A stretch of 64,000 nt of DNA, from positions 9,731,001-9,795,000 of the forward strand of contig NC_079875.1 of assembly GCF_029227915.1 (NCBI RefSeq). Reading direction: 5' to 3'. This document shows, piece after piece, positions 1 through 13,227 of this stretch. The translations under genes and the position numbers were made by a program. Each line of letters begins with the position of its first letter. Positions within the stretch are counted from its first letter, which is position 1. The notes under the pieces were generated by a model that was given only the letters and a program-made list of their open reading frames with translations, had not been told where the DNA came from and did no database searches. This DNA is from Hydractinia symbiolongicarpus (Eukaryota > Cnidaria > Hydrozoa > Anthoathecata > Hydractiniidae).

Positions 1-2
1 GT

Positions 3-2106
3 CATTTCAAATTTCTCGGCATTTTAATGGGTGTATCGATCCGCACTAAGAAGCCGTTAAATTTAAATCTCGCACCGAGTGTTTGGAAGCAGCTCGTGGG
101 GATTGAGTTGAAATTGAGTGATATTGAGGAGGTAGGCGAAGTCCTAGTTTTGTAGCTATCGTAAGCGTTGGAGGTGTGTTTTGAAGCAGGTAATCCCACT
201 CAGTGAAAATAAAGTCTTACGTAAGGGTCTGAATTATTTCATTTTTAAAGAGGCTTAAGTTCAAGATCCTGGACCAATTTTTTTTAAATTTTTATCAGCG
301 TTTTTATTAACATAAGTAAACTACACTACCTTAGATTTATTGACCGTCCTTTCTCGCATTCAAACTATCAAGTATACGCCTGACAGGTTTTTGTCAGTCC
401 AAAACAGACCTTGTACCACAACAATTTAGATTTTATAGGATGTATCCAATCCCTTTTACCCATTTTTACATAAAGAACCTCTTCAAATATTGATTTTTAA
501 AAGTTTCGCATAAGTTGAAAAGCAGACATGTAGACCTTTGGTCTATAAGATTTCTTTTTTTATTTCTGCAAGCGTGAAGAAAAGTTAAACAAGGTACCGT
601 GTGTTTTCTTATATGATGTCACCTCTGGAGAACTTATATTCTCTTGTGAATATGGACGACTTGTTTTTCTTTAGTACGACGTGCTGTTCGTCCAAAACAT
701 TAACATGCTGAAACGTTTGACGTCAAAAATAGATGATTCCAACGCCGACGAATCAATACCGCTTATGTCGTACGTCTGCCAGTCATCCGACGGACGTCTC
801 ATACCCTTAATTACTGGTGGAGATAATGTATCACTAAAACGAATGGACTGTCCTCATTATATCAAGAAAGCGACGTCGTATCGCCTAAATGAGTTTTTTC
901 TACAAATTCAGTGTATAAGGGAGGGCTTGACGTCCGTCATTCCGATGCCGATTCTGTCGTTACTGACGGGCAGCAGATTGGAGCAGTTAGTGTGTGGTTG
1001 TTACGATATCAATGTAGGAAGCTTGAAGAAAATTGCTCGGTACCGTATCTTTTTTTACTTTTTGTTTTACAGATATGAAGGTTACCTCATTAGGACATTT
1101 TCTAAAAGTGGTTCGCCGACCAGACATTTTTAACCAATTAGATATAAGGACATTTTTTTGTTTTTAGCCTATAAAGTATGACAAACGTTTAATTTTAACC
1201 AATCAAATTTGCATTTTTAGATACCGTGAATTGTCCGTAAACGATGACCAAGTAAAATGGCTTTGGCAAATCCTGGAAAATTTTACTCGCGATGAAATGG
1301 TGATGTTCCTGCGTTTTGTGTCGGGGAGATCTCGGCTACCGGTCAACTTAAGTGACATGCCACATAAATTTCAAATAGTCGGAGCGGACAAGGTACGTGA
1401 GTGTGATCTGCGTGGTGTTTTGAAATTTCTTGTTACGTTATTAAATTTCACCCCAATTTCATGAGAAAAATGTCGAGACTAGGAAATTTTTCCTCATTTT
1501 TCAAATATGGACAAAAGTGTGAAACAGTCAATGCTCTGCAAGTCGCTACTGTCGCACACACCTAGGCCAGACAAAGAGCGTTGAAAGCTGCTAGTCACAT
1601 TTTCTAGCACTTCCGCAGACTATATTAATCCACGTCGGGGCCCACGAAGGCCTCGAAAATGTAAAAATAGCCATGCTGACGTTAGCAACAATTAAAACAT
1701 TTTAAGGTTCTGGACTTAAAAAAATCACCAATGGTCCTAAGTAGCAACAATTAGGTCTCTCTGAATGTGTGGATCTAATATAGAAATATCCTACGCAATT
1801 ACTTGTGGTGTCGGACTTTGTAAGTAGCTGTCTTGTCTCAACATTTTGACCAAGATTTTTCCTTGTATAGTCTTTTTTTGATTGATTTTGTATTGATGTA
1901 AGAGGAAACGCCGTTGTTTTAACTCTTGTTAACACGTTTAGCCTCGTGATGGTTTGCCAACAGCACAGACTTGTTTTTTTGTCTTACGATTGCCGCCATA
2001 TACGACAAAGAAAGTAATGGCAGAGAAGCTGCGATACGCCATTAACAATTGTCGAGCTATTGATACGGACAATTATATGTTAGAACAAAATGGTATGTTT
2101 ACATAG
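3..2106 (+). CDS. HERC1: HERC1-like HECT E3 ubiquitin ligase, C-terminal four exons
   Basis: This is the 3' end of a large HECT-type ubiquitin ligase that transfers ubiquitin through a catalytic cysteine. Exons read 1-131 (first full codon at 3), 675-1039, 1221-1392 and 1942-2106 (stop TAG 2104-2106). All junctions are GT-AG and the joined frame is open for 276 residues. HERC1-type landmarks are the opening segment HFKFLGILMGVSIRTKKPL, the block FLRFVSGRSRLP, and QTCFFVLRLPPY with the catalytic Cys at 1972-1974. The tail EKLRYAINNCRAIDTDNYML matches HERC1 closely. The RCC1, SPRY and WD parts would lie left of the window. HERC2 or another large HERC is the alternative, but the C-terminal tail favours HERC1. 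The cysteine and surrounding HECT C-lobe look intact, so it is probably functional. Confidence 0.9.
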
Positions 2107-3180
2107 CGAGTGGTTTCTAAGTAAGCATTTTTGACTGGTTTCTATCATGTCAAGGGTGAATACGATTCTTCATGCACAAACGCAACACAGGGAAATTATC
2201 CGCACTATATGATACTGGGTATCCGAAAAGTTTTTCTTACGCAGGGGTGTGAGCCAAGCAAGCAACGTCGAATTATAACCGTTTAAGATTTTGACTTTAA
2301 CCTAATAGCCTAAGATCTCCAATCCAAAGTCCGCTGGGAACAAAAAAAAAGTTTGACAAATTCGGAGTGCGTGTTACTTAGATAGAAACAGATCCTCAAC
2401 TTCTTTTGCTTATCATCTTCGAAATTCAAACCTACTATCCAGTATATTATGTCCAGGGTTGTGGCCAGCTCTTATCAAGTGCTGCTTAATACGAGTATTG
2501 CAGTGGTACTAATCCAGTTATACCTTGACGATTTGATAGAAACCGGCCATTATAAATTATACTCACCATGCATCATAATTTATTGTCTTGTCTGTATTTT
2601 ATCCTTTTGTGGGTTGTTTATTATCTGGACTGTATTTTATTCTTTTGTAGTTAGAATTTAGTCGCATAACATATATTAGGTCTATAAGTTATTATGAATT
2701 ATTATTTTCGTACTTTTAAACTTTTAAAGAAAGATTTGTGTTTTCATTTTTACCGCAAATAAACATGTGTGAAAATTGTCTTTATTTCTGCCTATCATTG
2801 ACGATCCAGTTTTCACCGCTATTGAAATGAATTGGGGTTTATGTTCTTACCGCTATTAAAAAAAAGGTTAACGGGTTTATACTTCGTCTGGCTGCCTAAA
2901 TACGTCGTAAACTAACCTCTGATGATCATGTCATGTATAATATGCTCAAACAGACTACCAGTCTAACCTGGTCTTTTTTATGGATCCAGCTATACTGGCA
3001 TGGCTAGATCGAGGCTGATTTCCAATCCGAAAATTTGTAAAACGAATATTCCAAATGTATTTGACAAAATATATTTCGGGGAACAGTTCCAGGGATTTAA
3101 CATCTGTTTATTTGTTATTATTATTATTATTATTATTAAGTCAGAAACATTGTGGTTCCATGTAATATTGAAATCAAAAT
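2107..3180 (+). other. 3' flank of the HERC1-like gene
   Basis: No coding signal is visible. A polyadenylation hexamer AATAAA lies at 2758-2763, about 650 bases after the stop codon, and may end the HERC1-like transcript. A short (TTA)n run sits at 3116-3139. Next to it is a sequence resembling the Penelope terminal region that follows (ATATATTTCGGGG near 3069). Confidence 0.4.
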
Positions 3181-3189
3181 GACCAACAA

Positions 3190-4605
<1,416 letters not shown>

Positions 4606-4729
4606 TACCCAGGATAGGCTCTAATTCCTTATAGACTGTTATCTCCTGCGACTAGGGTCCTGGTGTACTTAAAGCTCCCATTTGAGCTACGAAAAGCGCA
4701 GCAATCGCTTAAGATATTAATCTTATTTT

Positions 4730-4846
4730 CATGCTGAAAGTTAAGCAGAAAGAATCGATTCACACTTTTATAGTCTTGCATAACTCAGTCAAGATCTTCC
4801 GCACCGACCGCGAACGCTCTACCACAAGGCCACCAGTTGGTTGGTC
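4730..4846 (-). mobile_element. tRNA-derived SINE, family II, copy 1
   Basis: Read on the minus strand, the sequence begins with a tRNA-like head that contains an A-box region, GGCCTTGTGGTAGAGCGTTC. It continues into a body ending with ACTATAAAAGTGTGAATC. A diverged copy of the same head and body lies at 9578-9707 on the same strand, which shows that this is a dispersed repeat. The B box is degenerate. Confidence 0.55.
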
Positions 4847-5002
4847 TTAACGATAAGCAGGAAACGTCAACTGACCTACGAAAAGCAGTAACGTGTGCGG
4901 GTGAATTTCTGTTCGCTAAAGATTTACAATAAAGACACGACATTTTTTAAAATTTGTGTATCTAATTGTTATCAAAATGTTTATAATATAATACAAATAT
5001 TT

Positions 5003-5051
5003 AACCTCATCTCCAGGACTTGTTAGGCTGCCCAACAAGTCCTGGGGACAA
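5003..5051. mobile_element. Short palindromic (foldback) MITE in cyclophilin 3' UTR
   Basis: Arms CCAGGACTTGTT (5013-5024) and AACAAGTCCTGG (5034-5045) are perfect inverted complements around a 9-base loop. The outer sequence AACCTCATCTCCAGG resembles the outer arms of the palindromes at 27875, 32005 and 32589. It lies just downstream of the cyclophilin stop codon, so the transcript could form a strong hairpin. Confidence 0.55.
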
Positions 5052-5078
5052 GCTATTTTCTCCCGAAAATCGAGATGT

Positions 5079-7479
5079 TTAAATCGTAGCAGGTTGCGGA
5101 CCAGCATCAAAAGGTTGACTGACGAATATGCTTTTACTGTATGCAATTTTGACGTCTTCCACAGGTTTATCGCCGCCTGGTTGTTTGGGCGTGTTTTGAA
5201 TAGCGTTGACGACATCCTAAAGGTAAAGCTTGTTAATGAAAACTTCAACCTCTCATCATATTTTACCGTTGATGAGAAAATTAAAAGGATACGCCAGGCG
5301 CCCTAATGTTAGTGTGTTTGTTGCATTCAAGAGCGGAAAAAAACAACCGACCTGACTGTGTCCGTTGGAAAGGTCAAAATGTTTAAAAAATTGGGAAAGT
5401 TTTCAAAGATTGATGCATCCGGAAAAAGAAAGTTGCGTCGATTTGTACCATTATTTTTGATTAACAAGTTTGCGAACTGTTTCGTGAAAAAAACCACTAA
5501 CAAACCAGACAGCATTCAAACGTAGTGAAGAACTTACCATTCCTTGCAGAACTTTACCAAAGCAGACGTGTTTTCCGTTTAGCCAACTCGTATCAGCCGT
5601 TGTTATAAAGAACTGCGAGTCGTTCGTATCTTTTCCCGCATTAGCCATACACGCCCACCCTGGTCCATTCATTTTCACTGAAAAGTTTTCGTCTGGAAAT
5701 TTATCTCCGTAAATACTTCTTCCGCCTGTTCCATCTCCGCGAGTGATGTCTCCACCTGTGAGAAAAAAAATTCAAACTACAGATTTTTCATAGGCCATAA
5801 CATTTTTACCTTTTTTAACTAACGTGTCTCGAGGTATTGATTGATTTTTTACAGAAGAAATTACAGAAATTCGCCCATCGTTACTTTCAGCTACCATCAT
5901 TTAGCTTACGCAAATTTTCCCACCCAAGCAAAGTGTGTAAAATAAATTGCATTTGCATTTTCGTGTGTCCATAGAACGATATTTTTCTCACGCACAGACA
6001 GAGACAGAATACGGGTAATAATATTAGAGAAGACAGAATAAAGAAGAAGAATCGAATATCATGGCATGTTGTATTCAAACTCAATTACCTTGTATCATAA
6101 AATCTTTGATGACACGATGGAAAATGCTTCCACGAAATCCAAATCCCTCCTGAAAAAAACGTAAATCAAAAAATACACGTAAAGAGACAAACAAGCAGAG
6201 GAGATTAGACTCCTGTTCATCTCGGGAAATATTCTTTTATTCGCTTTAAACAGTAAGAACACTTCAAGTTTAGCCTAAAGTGAGCATAACACAAACACTA
6301 ACACAATTCTTTGGGACAAAATTCTCTTAGTTGTTGCTTTCCAAGTTTTTAGTCTGGTAAGACAAACTAACGAATTCCAAAAGAGTACCAAACAGAGCAG
6401 CTAAAACGGCGAAAAACAAAGCGAGTATATCAGGTTTATGCTAATGCTAATCTCGACCTAGGGACTTCCCAACACCTGTCAGAGGGAGTAAAGTTGTAGG
6501 TGTAGATGATGGGGTTAAAATCTCAAAATATGGCACTTCCAGACTGGCGTGAAAGCCAAACAAGTAATTTATGGAAGCGTTTCTTACTTTCAACAAAGTC
6601 GAAAAATCACTAAAATGAACCTTTCGTAAATTTGCGATTAGCGACAGTTCTTGTGATTCACAATAGTACGAAAAAGCTTTAATCGTGTTAAGCACTGCAT
6701 TTACTTTTTCTTATAATTCTGGTGCGACGGACCTGAGGAAGATTTCTGCGGGTAAAACTTTAAAAAAACATTTAAGCTTAATTTTGGATGTTTCTACGCA
6801 AATTTACAAAAATAAGTTACTAGGTGACGTCACGTTTTGCATTTCCGAGATAACATAAAAAGGCGGGAAATTAACTTACCGAATGATCAGCAAGTGCTAC
6901 AAAATTAGTTACGGTCTTCGGTACTGTGTTCCCAAAAAGCCCAATAATGATTTTTCCGAGTGGTCTGTCGCCGACAGTGATGTCAAGTTCCACTTCCTTT
7001 GTCACCAAGTCAATAGGTGAGTTAAAAGAAGTCGGTTGTTGTCTTGCTTCTGGATTTTCAAGACCACGCTCCTGGTAAGAACCCTGGGCTTCCCCGTAAT
7101 CCCCATGTTCGCCGTGATGTAGGAAATTCCCCTTTGTATCGTCCATTTGGAATGATTTGAGTAATTCCCTCACAGAAACGTCATCTTGTCCCTCTTGTAA
7201 ACTCTTTGCCAGTCCACTATCTTGTGAATTGACTTGATTCAGTAAATCGCCATTGGCGTCTAAATTACTGCTAGAGCTACTGTCTGAGACATGTTCTGGG
7301 ATTCCTGCTGCACCAATGCCAATGTTAGAATTCTGCTCACTGAGAGAACTCTCTAATTGGCTTGATGCTGCCCCTCCAAATCGAGGATTCAAACCACCGC
7401 CAAATGGATTCCCATCAAACTGACAGTATATAACGTTAATTGTACTTATAATAATAAAAATAAAACTTTCAGGCCGCAT
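5079..7479 (-). CDS. Secreted cyclophilin-type peptidyl-prolyl cis-trans isomerase with long N-terminal extension
   Basis: Four exons on the minus strand: 7479-6880, 6149-6089, 5755-5538 and 5216-5079 (stop 5081-5079). Junctions are GT-AG and phases match, giving 338 residues. Residues 1-19 form a hydrophobic signal peptide ending near IYCQ. Residues 20 to about 150 are Gly/Ser/Asp/Glu-rich and of low complexity. The cyclophilin domain starts near residue 160 ([17 protein letters not shown]). It retains the active-site Arg in [15 protein letters not shown], the Phe in DSQFFITT and the Trp in [18 protein letters not shown]. Catalysis and cyclosporin binding are therefore expected. It resembles the secretory PPIB class but lacks an ER-retention tail, ending in QPATI. 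The extension is unusual: PPIB-class proteins are about 210 residues. Confidence 0.9.
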
Positions 7480-8487
7480 GTTTATGTTCTCATAACGTTT
7501 TTTTCCTCTTTAACACACCATTCTGTTTCTTTTAAAGTCGCAAGCTAAATCGGTATTAATAAAAACTTCGGTACCAGATCCTCTGTTTATTTTTTAGTGG
7601 ATTCAAGTTTAAAGAGACCGGGTAAAAGAATGTGAAATTCAAAATTAAAAATGGCAGCTTTATTGTTTTGGTACTGAATGTGTGTTTTCGGCACCTGTAA
7701 AGTGAATGCCACAGTTTGAACATTCGATCATACCCAAATATGCGAGTTCAGAAGCTTCTGCATTAACATTCGAACAAACGTTCGAAAATGGCGACGAATT
7801 ATTTTGTAAATCATACTTTGGTCGTGAAAGTTTATTATTCGGTTGTGTGAATTCTTCGGTCGTGATAAGTCGTTCTTCGTTCGTGTTTCATTTGGTTGTG
7901 GTAACCGAATAATGATTCGGTTGTTGTATCTTATTAGTAAAAAAAAATGGACAAAAAAAAGTCGGCAAAAAATAAAAGTCGCCAAAAAAATTTAGTCACT
8001 GACATAATATAGTCATTTTTTTTTTCGACTAAATTTTTGAATTTAGTCAATTTTTACCGACTGATTTCCAGATCGGAAATGAGCACGTTTGAATTTTTAA
8101 GCTTTTGTTTCAATATAAACTTCAAAAAGAGGACAATGAAGTCAATTTTTTTTTCTTTTCGGCAATTTCATCATTTTTTCTGCTTGAGATGAATTAAAAA
8201 TTGGACACAAAAAAATCGGCAAAAATAATAGTTGCTAAATCTAGTCGCTAAATCTAGTTGACATAATAATAAAGTTTAAATTCTGAAATTTTGTCATCAC
8301 TGATGTACAGGTGGTTATGAAAGATACTCTCTGATCATACTATCTTATCGAAGAAACTCATAAATTGAAAGTAGTCGAAATGTTCAAGTGAAGTCGACAT
8401 AACTCCTATAAAAACTCGCATAAACTCGAACCTCCGAAGTACTAAAAAAACTGACAGTAACAAAAAATTGGAAGTGGCAGAGAGAAA
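7480..8487. other. Intergenic spacer between cyclophilin and LRRC58-like genes
   Basis: No gene is seen. The left part should contain the cyclophilin promoter. Between 7940 and 8280 there are two diverged copies of an AT-rich segment built from motifs such as GTCGGCAAAAAATAAAAGTCG and TAGTCGCTAAATCTAGT. A related segment recurs near 11930-11990, so this is probably an old repeat. Confidence 0.35.
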
Positions 8488-11288
8488 TTAGTAACTTAAC
8501 AAGGTGCTGATTTGAGCACATCGAAGAGAACAAAACAGAAAAATCAATTTAGTTTCCACATTTTCAATTAATATCTCATTTGCCTGCAACTCTAGAATTG
8601 TATAAAACGCCGAACAATAAATGTCTCTCTCACATTCATAGCAAGTCGCCGAACAACATTTTATGATAGATAATAAATCATTCGGTAAATTACTAAGCTC
8701 AAGAATGTTAAATTTTCCAATCACCCTACACGAGAGCTCTTTTAATGCCAACGGCGCTTCATCAGCACAGATGCATTGGACGCCAAAATTAACTTTAACA
8801 AGCCGTTTAATTTCAGTATTATCTATAGTTACTCTTTTACAAGCATACTTTAATGTTATTTCTTTATCTGTTACTTTGCATAAGTCAGCAGGCAATACTA
8901 TTATCTCGTTGTGATATAAATCAATCGACTTTAAATTTTTCATTCGGCTAAAATTAAACGTTAAGAGTTGAATGTTGTTGTAACTAAGCAACAAGTCTTC
9001 AAGTTTCGCCAAAAGAACGATCTCTTTAGGAATGATTCGTATTTTATTATTTGACAAGTCAACTTCTTTTAGATTCTTACATGAGCATAAATATCTTGAG
9101 AAAGATGTAAGTTTATTATTTGCTAACACCAGTTTTTCCAAACTTTGCAGACAAGCTATATCTATAAAAAAAGAAAATGAAAAATAAGGAACAAGTTAAG
9201 GGAAATACAACAAGAATATATGTCAATATGTTATAACTATTTTCACAACTTTGCCCATTTTTATATTTTTTAAGGAGGAGATTAAGGAACAGAAAAAAAT
9301 AAAAATCACATTTAATTATCTAGAGATTGCAAGAGCCAATTAAACAACAGAACATTTAGTCCATTAAATCTTACTCACCTTTGCCAATACTTGTAATTTG
9401 ATTGGAAAATAAATTCAAACATTTCAGTTTTGGTAAAGCAAATATGCTATCAGGAACGCAATGAAGTTTATTTTGCTGCAGGTCTAATCTCTCAAGGTTC
9501 ATCACCATACTAAACTCTAAATAAAAAAATGTGTAAAAGAATCTAGAATAAAATATATATAGATATAAATCCTATTCTTATGCCGAATGCTCAACAAAAA
9601 AGGACTAATTTACACTTTTATAGTCTCTAGCATGACTTGGCTGGGCTTTGAGTCTACGACCTTTTGCACTGAAGCAAACGATCTACCACAAAGCTACCAG
9701 TTGGGTAAATAGAGCAAATTAAACAAGAATTATGTAGTTTCTGGAAGCTAACTTTATACATAATAAACTTTCACCATAAACATGTAACCTCACCTTTTGG
9801 AAGACTAGAGATTTGATTCGAGCCCAAATTGCTGAAATAAAATATCTAATACATAATAAATTTCTGTAGAGAAAACAATAATAATTCAATTAAAATTCAA
9901 CACAGCAATGAAGAACTCGATGTGGAAATATTTGATTGGTGAAAGTTATTATAGAGAGGGGGGGGGGGTACTTTGAGGGATAATAAAAGGGGATGTTTAT
10001 TTGAGAAGTATTACAGTACAATAATATATTAAAAGAACTTACAGCTCTACTAAATTGGCCATCTTTGAAATGTCTTTCGGCTAAAATATTACAACATAAT
10101 TTCAATTCTCCATTCGCTTTTTTCGCATTTTTTACATTTTCTTTTACATTTTTTATCAAACGATTTTTGGAAATTTTTAAACAAAAACATAAATAAAAAA
10201 CAAGCAAAGTAAAGATTTTATTACTAAATGAAATATGATTTAACTAGGACCCTCTACTTGTGTAGACAACTTTCTGCGTGACGTAGTTGTTTTGACTTCA
10301 TTTTTAGAACAATGGACATGCTTGCACTTTTGTGTAGGTAAAAAAGCAGGACTAGCATAGGGGTTATTAATTATTAGGGATTATTAATGGTTATTAATGC
10401 AGATTAATATTTTTTGGGGGTAGCATTAGATCCAAAGGGACTGGAATTAAATTTTAACTATATCCTTTTAATTCTTCCATAAAAAATTTCACTAATTTTG
10501 AGCGAATATTTCTTTTTTGGATGGATTTCTATGATTATTATGGTCTGTTGTTTGTATTTTTTGCCTACAGAAATGCTTGCGTATGTGCAAAAAAACCGCA
10601 AACTTTAAACTTTTGTAAACATTGGCAAGTCACCTACATGCACTTTAAATTATATTTACCTCCTTCCCAGCTTTTGGCTTGACCCCTCCCCTTCCCCTTT
10701 GTGCTTGCATACTATCTTGACATACTATACTATATTTTTACCCCAAATCCACTGGTTGTCATCAGACATGTTAAGTCATAGCAATTGCACACACAAATTT
10801 GTAGGGTTGTAGGAGTACAGACACAAGCCTATCATTGCCATGAGAATAGGTGGATACATTCCAACGTGCTCTGTTTTTGTGTGGCAAATTGATAATTAAT
10901 GCCAGAGATAACTCAAAACTTTAGAACAAGGTGCATCTATATGGTTAGTTTTAACGATAAAAATAAGAGGGATATATAATTTATTCCAGGACTTGTTTCC
11001 ATATCAATAATAAGTACCAAATCCTACTGCAAAAGTCAAATTCATTATATATTTACTGCAGTTTCTGTGGTAATGGAAGGACTATATGGAAACGCTATCG
11101 CCGCGAGCTATCTGGGTGCTATTCAACTGATCAAAAAATAATCATTAACTTGCCAAGGTTTTAAATAAATTTCTTTTTAAGTGGAGGACTTTAATTTCAT
11201 CATCCTCTAGTACCTCATTCGGTATGGTAGAAAAGTTAACGTAATTAAGGTATTTTATAAGGTTGTGATGATTTTCTCCGGTCGCCAT
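8488..11288 (-). CDS. LRRC58: LRRC58-like leucine-rich-repeat protein
   Basis: Five minus-strand exons were assembled: 11288-11154, 10080-10043, 9831-9794, 9516-9379 and 9161-8488 (stop at the 8488 end). They form one open frame of 340 residues starting MATGENHHNLIKYL. Intron 1 appears to use a GC donor (TTG|GCAAGT); the others are GT-AG. Residues about 33-190 are successive leucine-rich repeats with LxLxxNxLxxLP spacing, for example LVELNLGSNQISSLPKEF and LKEVDLSNNKIRIIPKEI. The C-terminus has a Cys module, with CSATCYEC and FLFCSLRCA, and is preceded by LALKELSCRVI. This arrangement is characteristic of LRRC58, whose human form is of similar length. LRRC28 has a related tail and is the main alternative. 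No signal peptide or membrane segment is seen, so it is probably cytoplasmic. LRRC58-type proteins are considered adaptor-like. Confidence 0.75.
9578..9707 (-). mobile_element. tRNA-derived SINE, family II, copy 2
   Basis: It lies inside intron 3 of the LRRC58-like gene. Its minus strand reads CTGGTAGCTTTGTGGTAGATC (A-box region) and ends with the shared body TATAAAAGTGTAAAT. It aligns over about 115 bases with the copy at 4730-4846. Confidence 0.5.
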
Positions 11289-12723
11289 TATGTTTGTTTT
11301 CGTCTCCTTCACTTTCGATTTTTTAGAACTAAACAGTAAATTTACAGACCCACGTCCGGGTACTTACATCTCAGATCGAAAGCGCCGACCCTATGCCAAC
11401 TTTGCAACCACCTTTCCAGGACTTATTTATTTCTTTAATCCGCACGATGTTTTTATCAATGTGTTTATCGTCGACAGTAATATTCGTCGAGACAAACATG
11501 ATTTGAGCACCTGTTAACCGTTGGTGGAGAAAAAGCGCTGTTACATACAGGCGGAGTCACTCGGGCAACAGCATGAATAAGGATCATTTCTGCTTGGATG
11601 CAAATCTAGTGTATTTTTACGATAGTTTAAGATAGAGTGGAAAGATGTGGTATGCTTTTTTAGGTGAATACTAATGTTTTTACAGCGTCGCTAAGAAGCA
11701 AACAGTAGTTATGGGGACGAGGTTGACTTCAAGACATTTTTGTCACATAACAAAAATGATCACTCTGGAAAAATGATTACACTGGCAAATATTTACTTAA
11801 TGTTGTAAGGTAATAAGGTAATTCCCAAAAGTCTTATTTATTAAAATTTTTCACGCGAATCGCCTGAAGTACCTAACCAGTAAGGAATAAGCTGGTAAAA
11901 AAGTGAGCAAATTTTGGCTCGGTAATTTTTTTTACTGACTAAAAATTATTTTTACCGATTTTACATTTTCTTTCTGACAAAACAATGCGTTCCACTTTTT
12001 AGTGTGATAAGAACCAACAACATGCGTTAGAAATAAGAGGATTCAAAGGATGTGATTTTTTGAAATTCTTGCATAAAAATGTAATTTTTATTTCTTTTGT
12101 ATGTAAAACCGTTTATATCTGTTTTTAATTTAAAAAGTGCTCCTTGTTCCTCAATAATTCTTCCAAAAACAAGTCGGCAAAACATCATTAGGTTCTTAAA
12201 TTTATTCGGCAAAAGGTGAATAAATGTTAAGCAAGTATCTAATACAATTGCCGAGTAAAAATTTTCAACGGCCCTTTTTTACCTATTAGGTAATGAATTT
12301 AAAAAAAAAACAGTTGTAGTGGAGAACAAGTCCTATGTATAGCCAAGGCGGTTCAAAACCTTTTTTAAAACTTTATTGGTTAACTCATTGATCACAAAAA
12401 CTGTCTGTGTTTTTTTGTGTCCGCAAGGTCATACGCTGTCCAAGTATCCAAGTTTACTTGGATACTGCTTCTTCGTTAACAAATCAATATGACGCGTTTG
12501 TTTTACAGTTATTTCACCATTCTAGAAAGTTTACGCCAGTCATTTTGCGACCTTTTTTTTTCGCCAAAGTTTACGCCAGTCATTTTACGATCTTCTTTTT
12601 TTGCCAAAGTTTTCGCCAAAGTTTTTTATCTTTAATGTAATATGTATTCAGCGATCTGAAAAAGACGCTACCTTTGTTTTTAAATTCGTCTCCGAGCGAC
12701 TCTTCAAAAACGATAACGCTTTT
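11289..12723. other. Spacer between LRRC58-like gene and the dsRBD/Nudix gene
   Basis: The right side of the LRRC58-like start codon should hold its promoter. No convincing host exon is visible; the short open frames at 11290-11517 and 12407-12822 have no recognisable content. A tandem duplication of TTTACGCCAGTCATTTT occurs at 12528-12590. Confidence 0.3.
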
Positions 12724-13156
12724 TTATTCAGTACATTTATACCGCAGACTTGCAAGTTCCTTTTGCACTTCTGGTGTTTCGTATATACCATCGAAGAGGG
12801 GACATTTTGTTCTCGCTTCTGATACCGTAAACCAACGACATTCGTCGTGAATAACTTCCCGGTGTTGCGACGGCGTAAAAGTAGCTGATGTCGTTTCTAA
12901 ATAGAAGAACACAAATTTTTCATGACAAGATCGTTGTTCTTGATCCGACTATTCTGACCTAGCCAGGTATAAAAAATCGACGTTAAAAGTGTCGTTACAT
13001 GAAAGCATGCCCTAGGCCAAAGTTCAGACAGATCAGAAAATTCATACGTATCTTCCTAAATTTAACAAGAAACCGGACCGGTTTTAACACTCACATTAAG
13101 GCAACAGATAAATAAATTTCTTGAAATAAATAAATAAATAAATAAATTTCTTGAAA

Positions 13157-13227
<71 letters not shown>

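Noticed and set aside
4916-5306. Open frames on both strands at the end of the cyclophilin gene
   Set aside because: They are out-of-frame shadows of the last cyclophilin exon (5216-5079).
10100-10207. Possible upstream LRR exon reading NGELKLCCNIL
   Set aside because: It joins the next LRR segment only out of frame. The real first exon is at 11154-11288, which joins in phase through a GC donor.
11290-11517. 75-codon plus-strand frame
   Set aside because: It starts beside the LRRC58-like start codon, has no recognisable content and no splice context.
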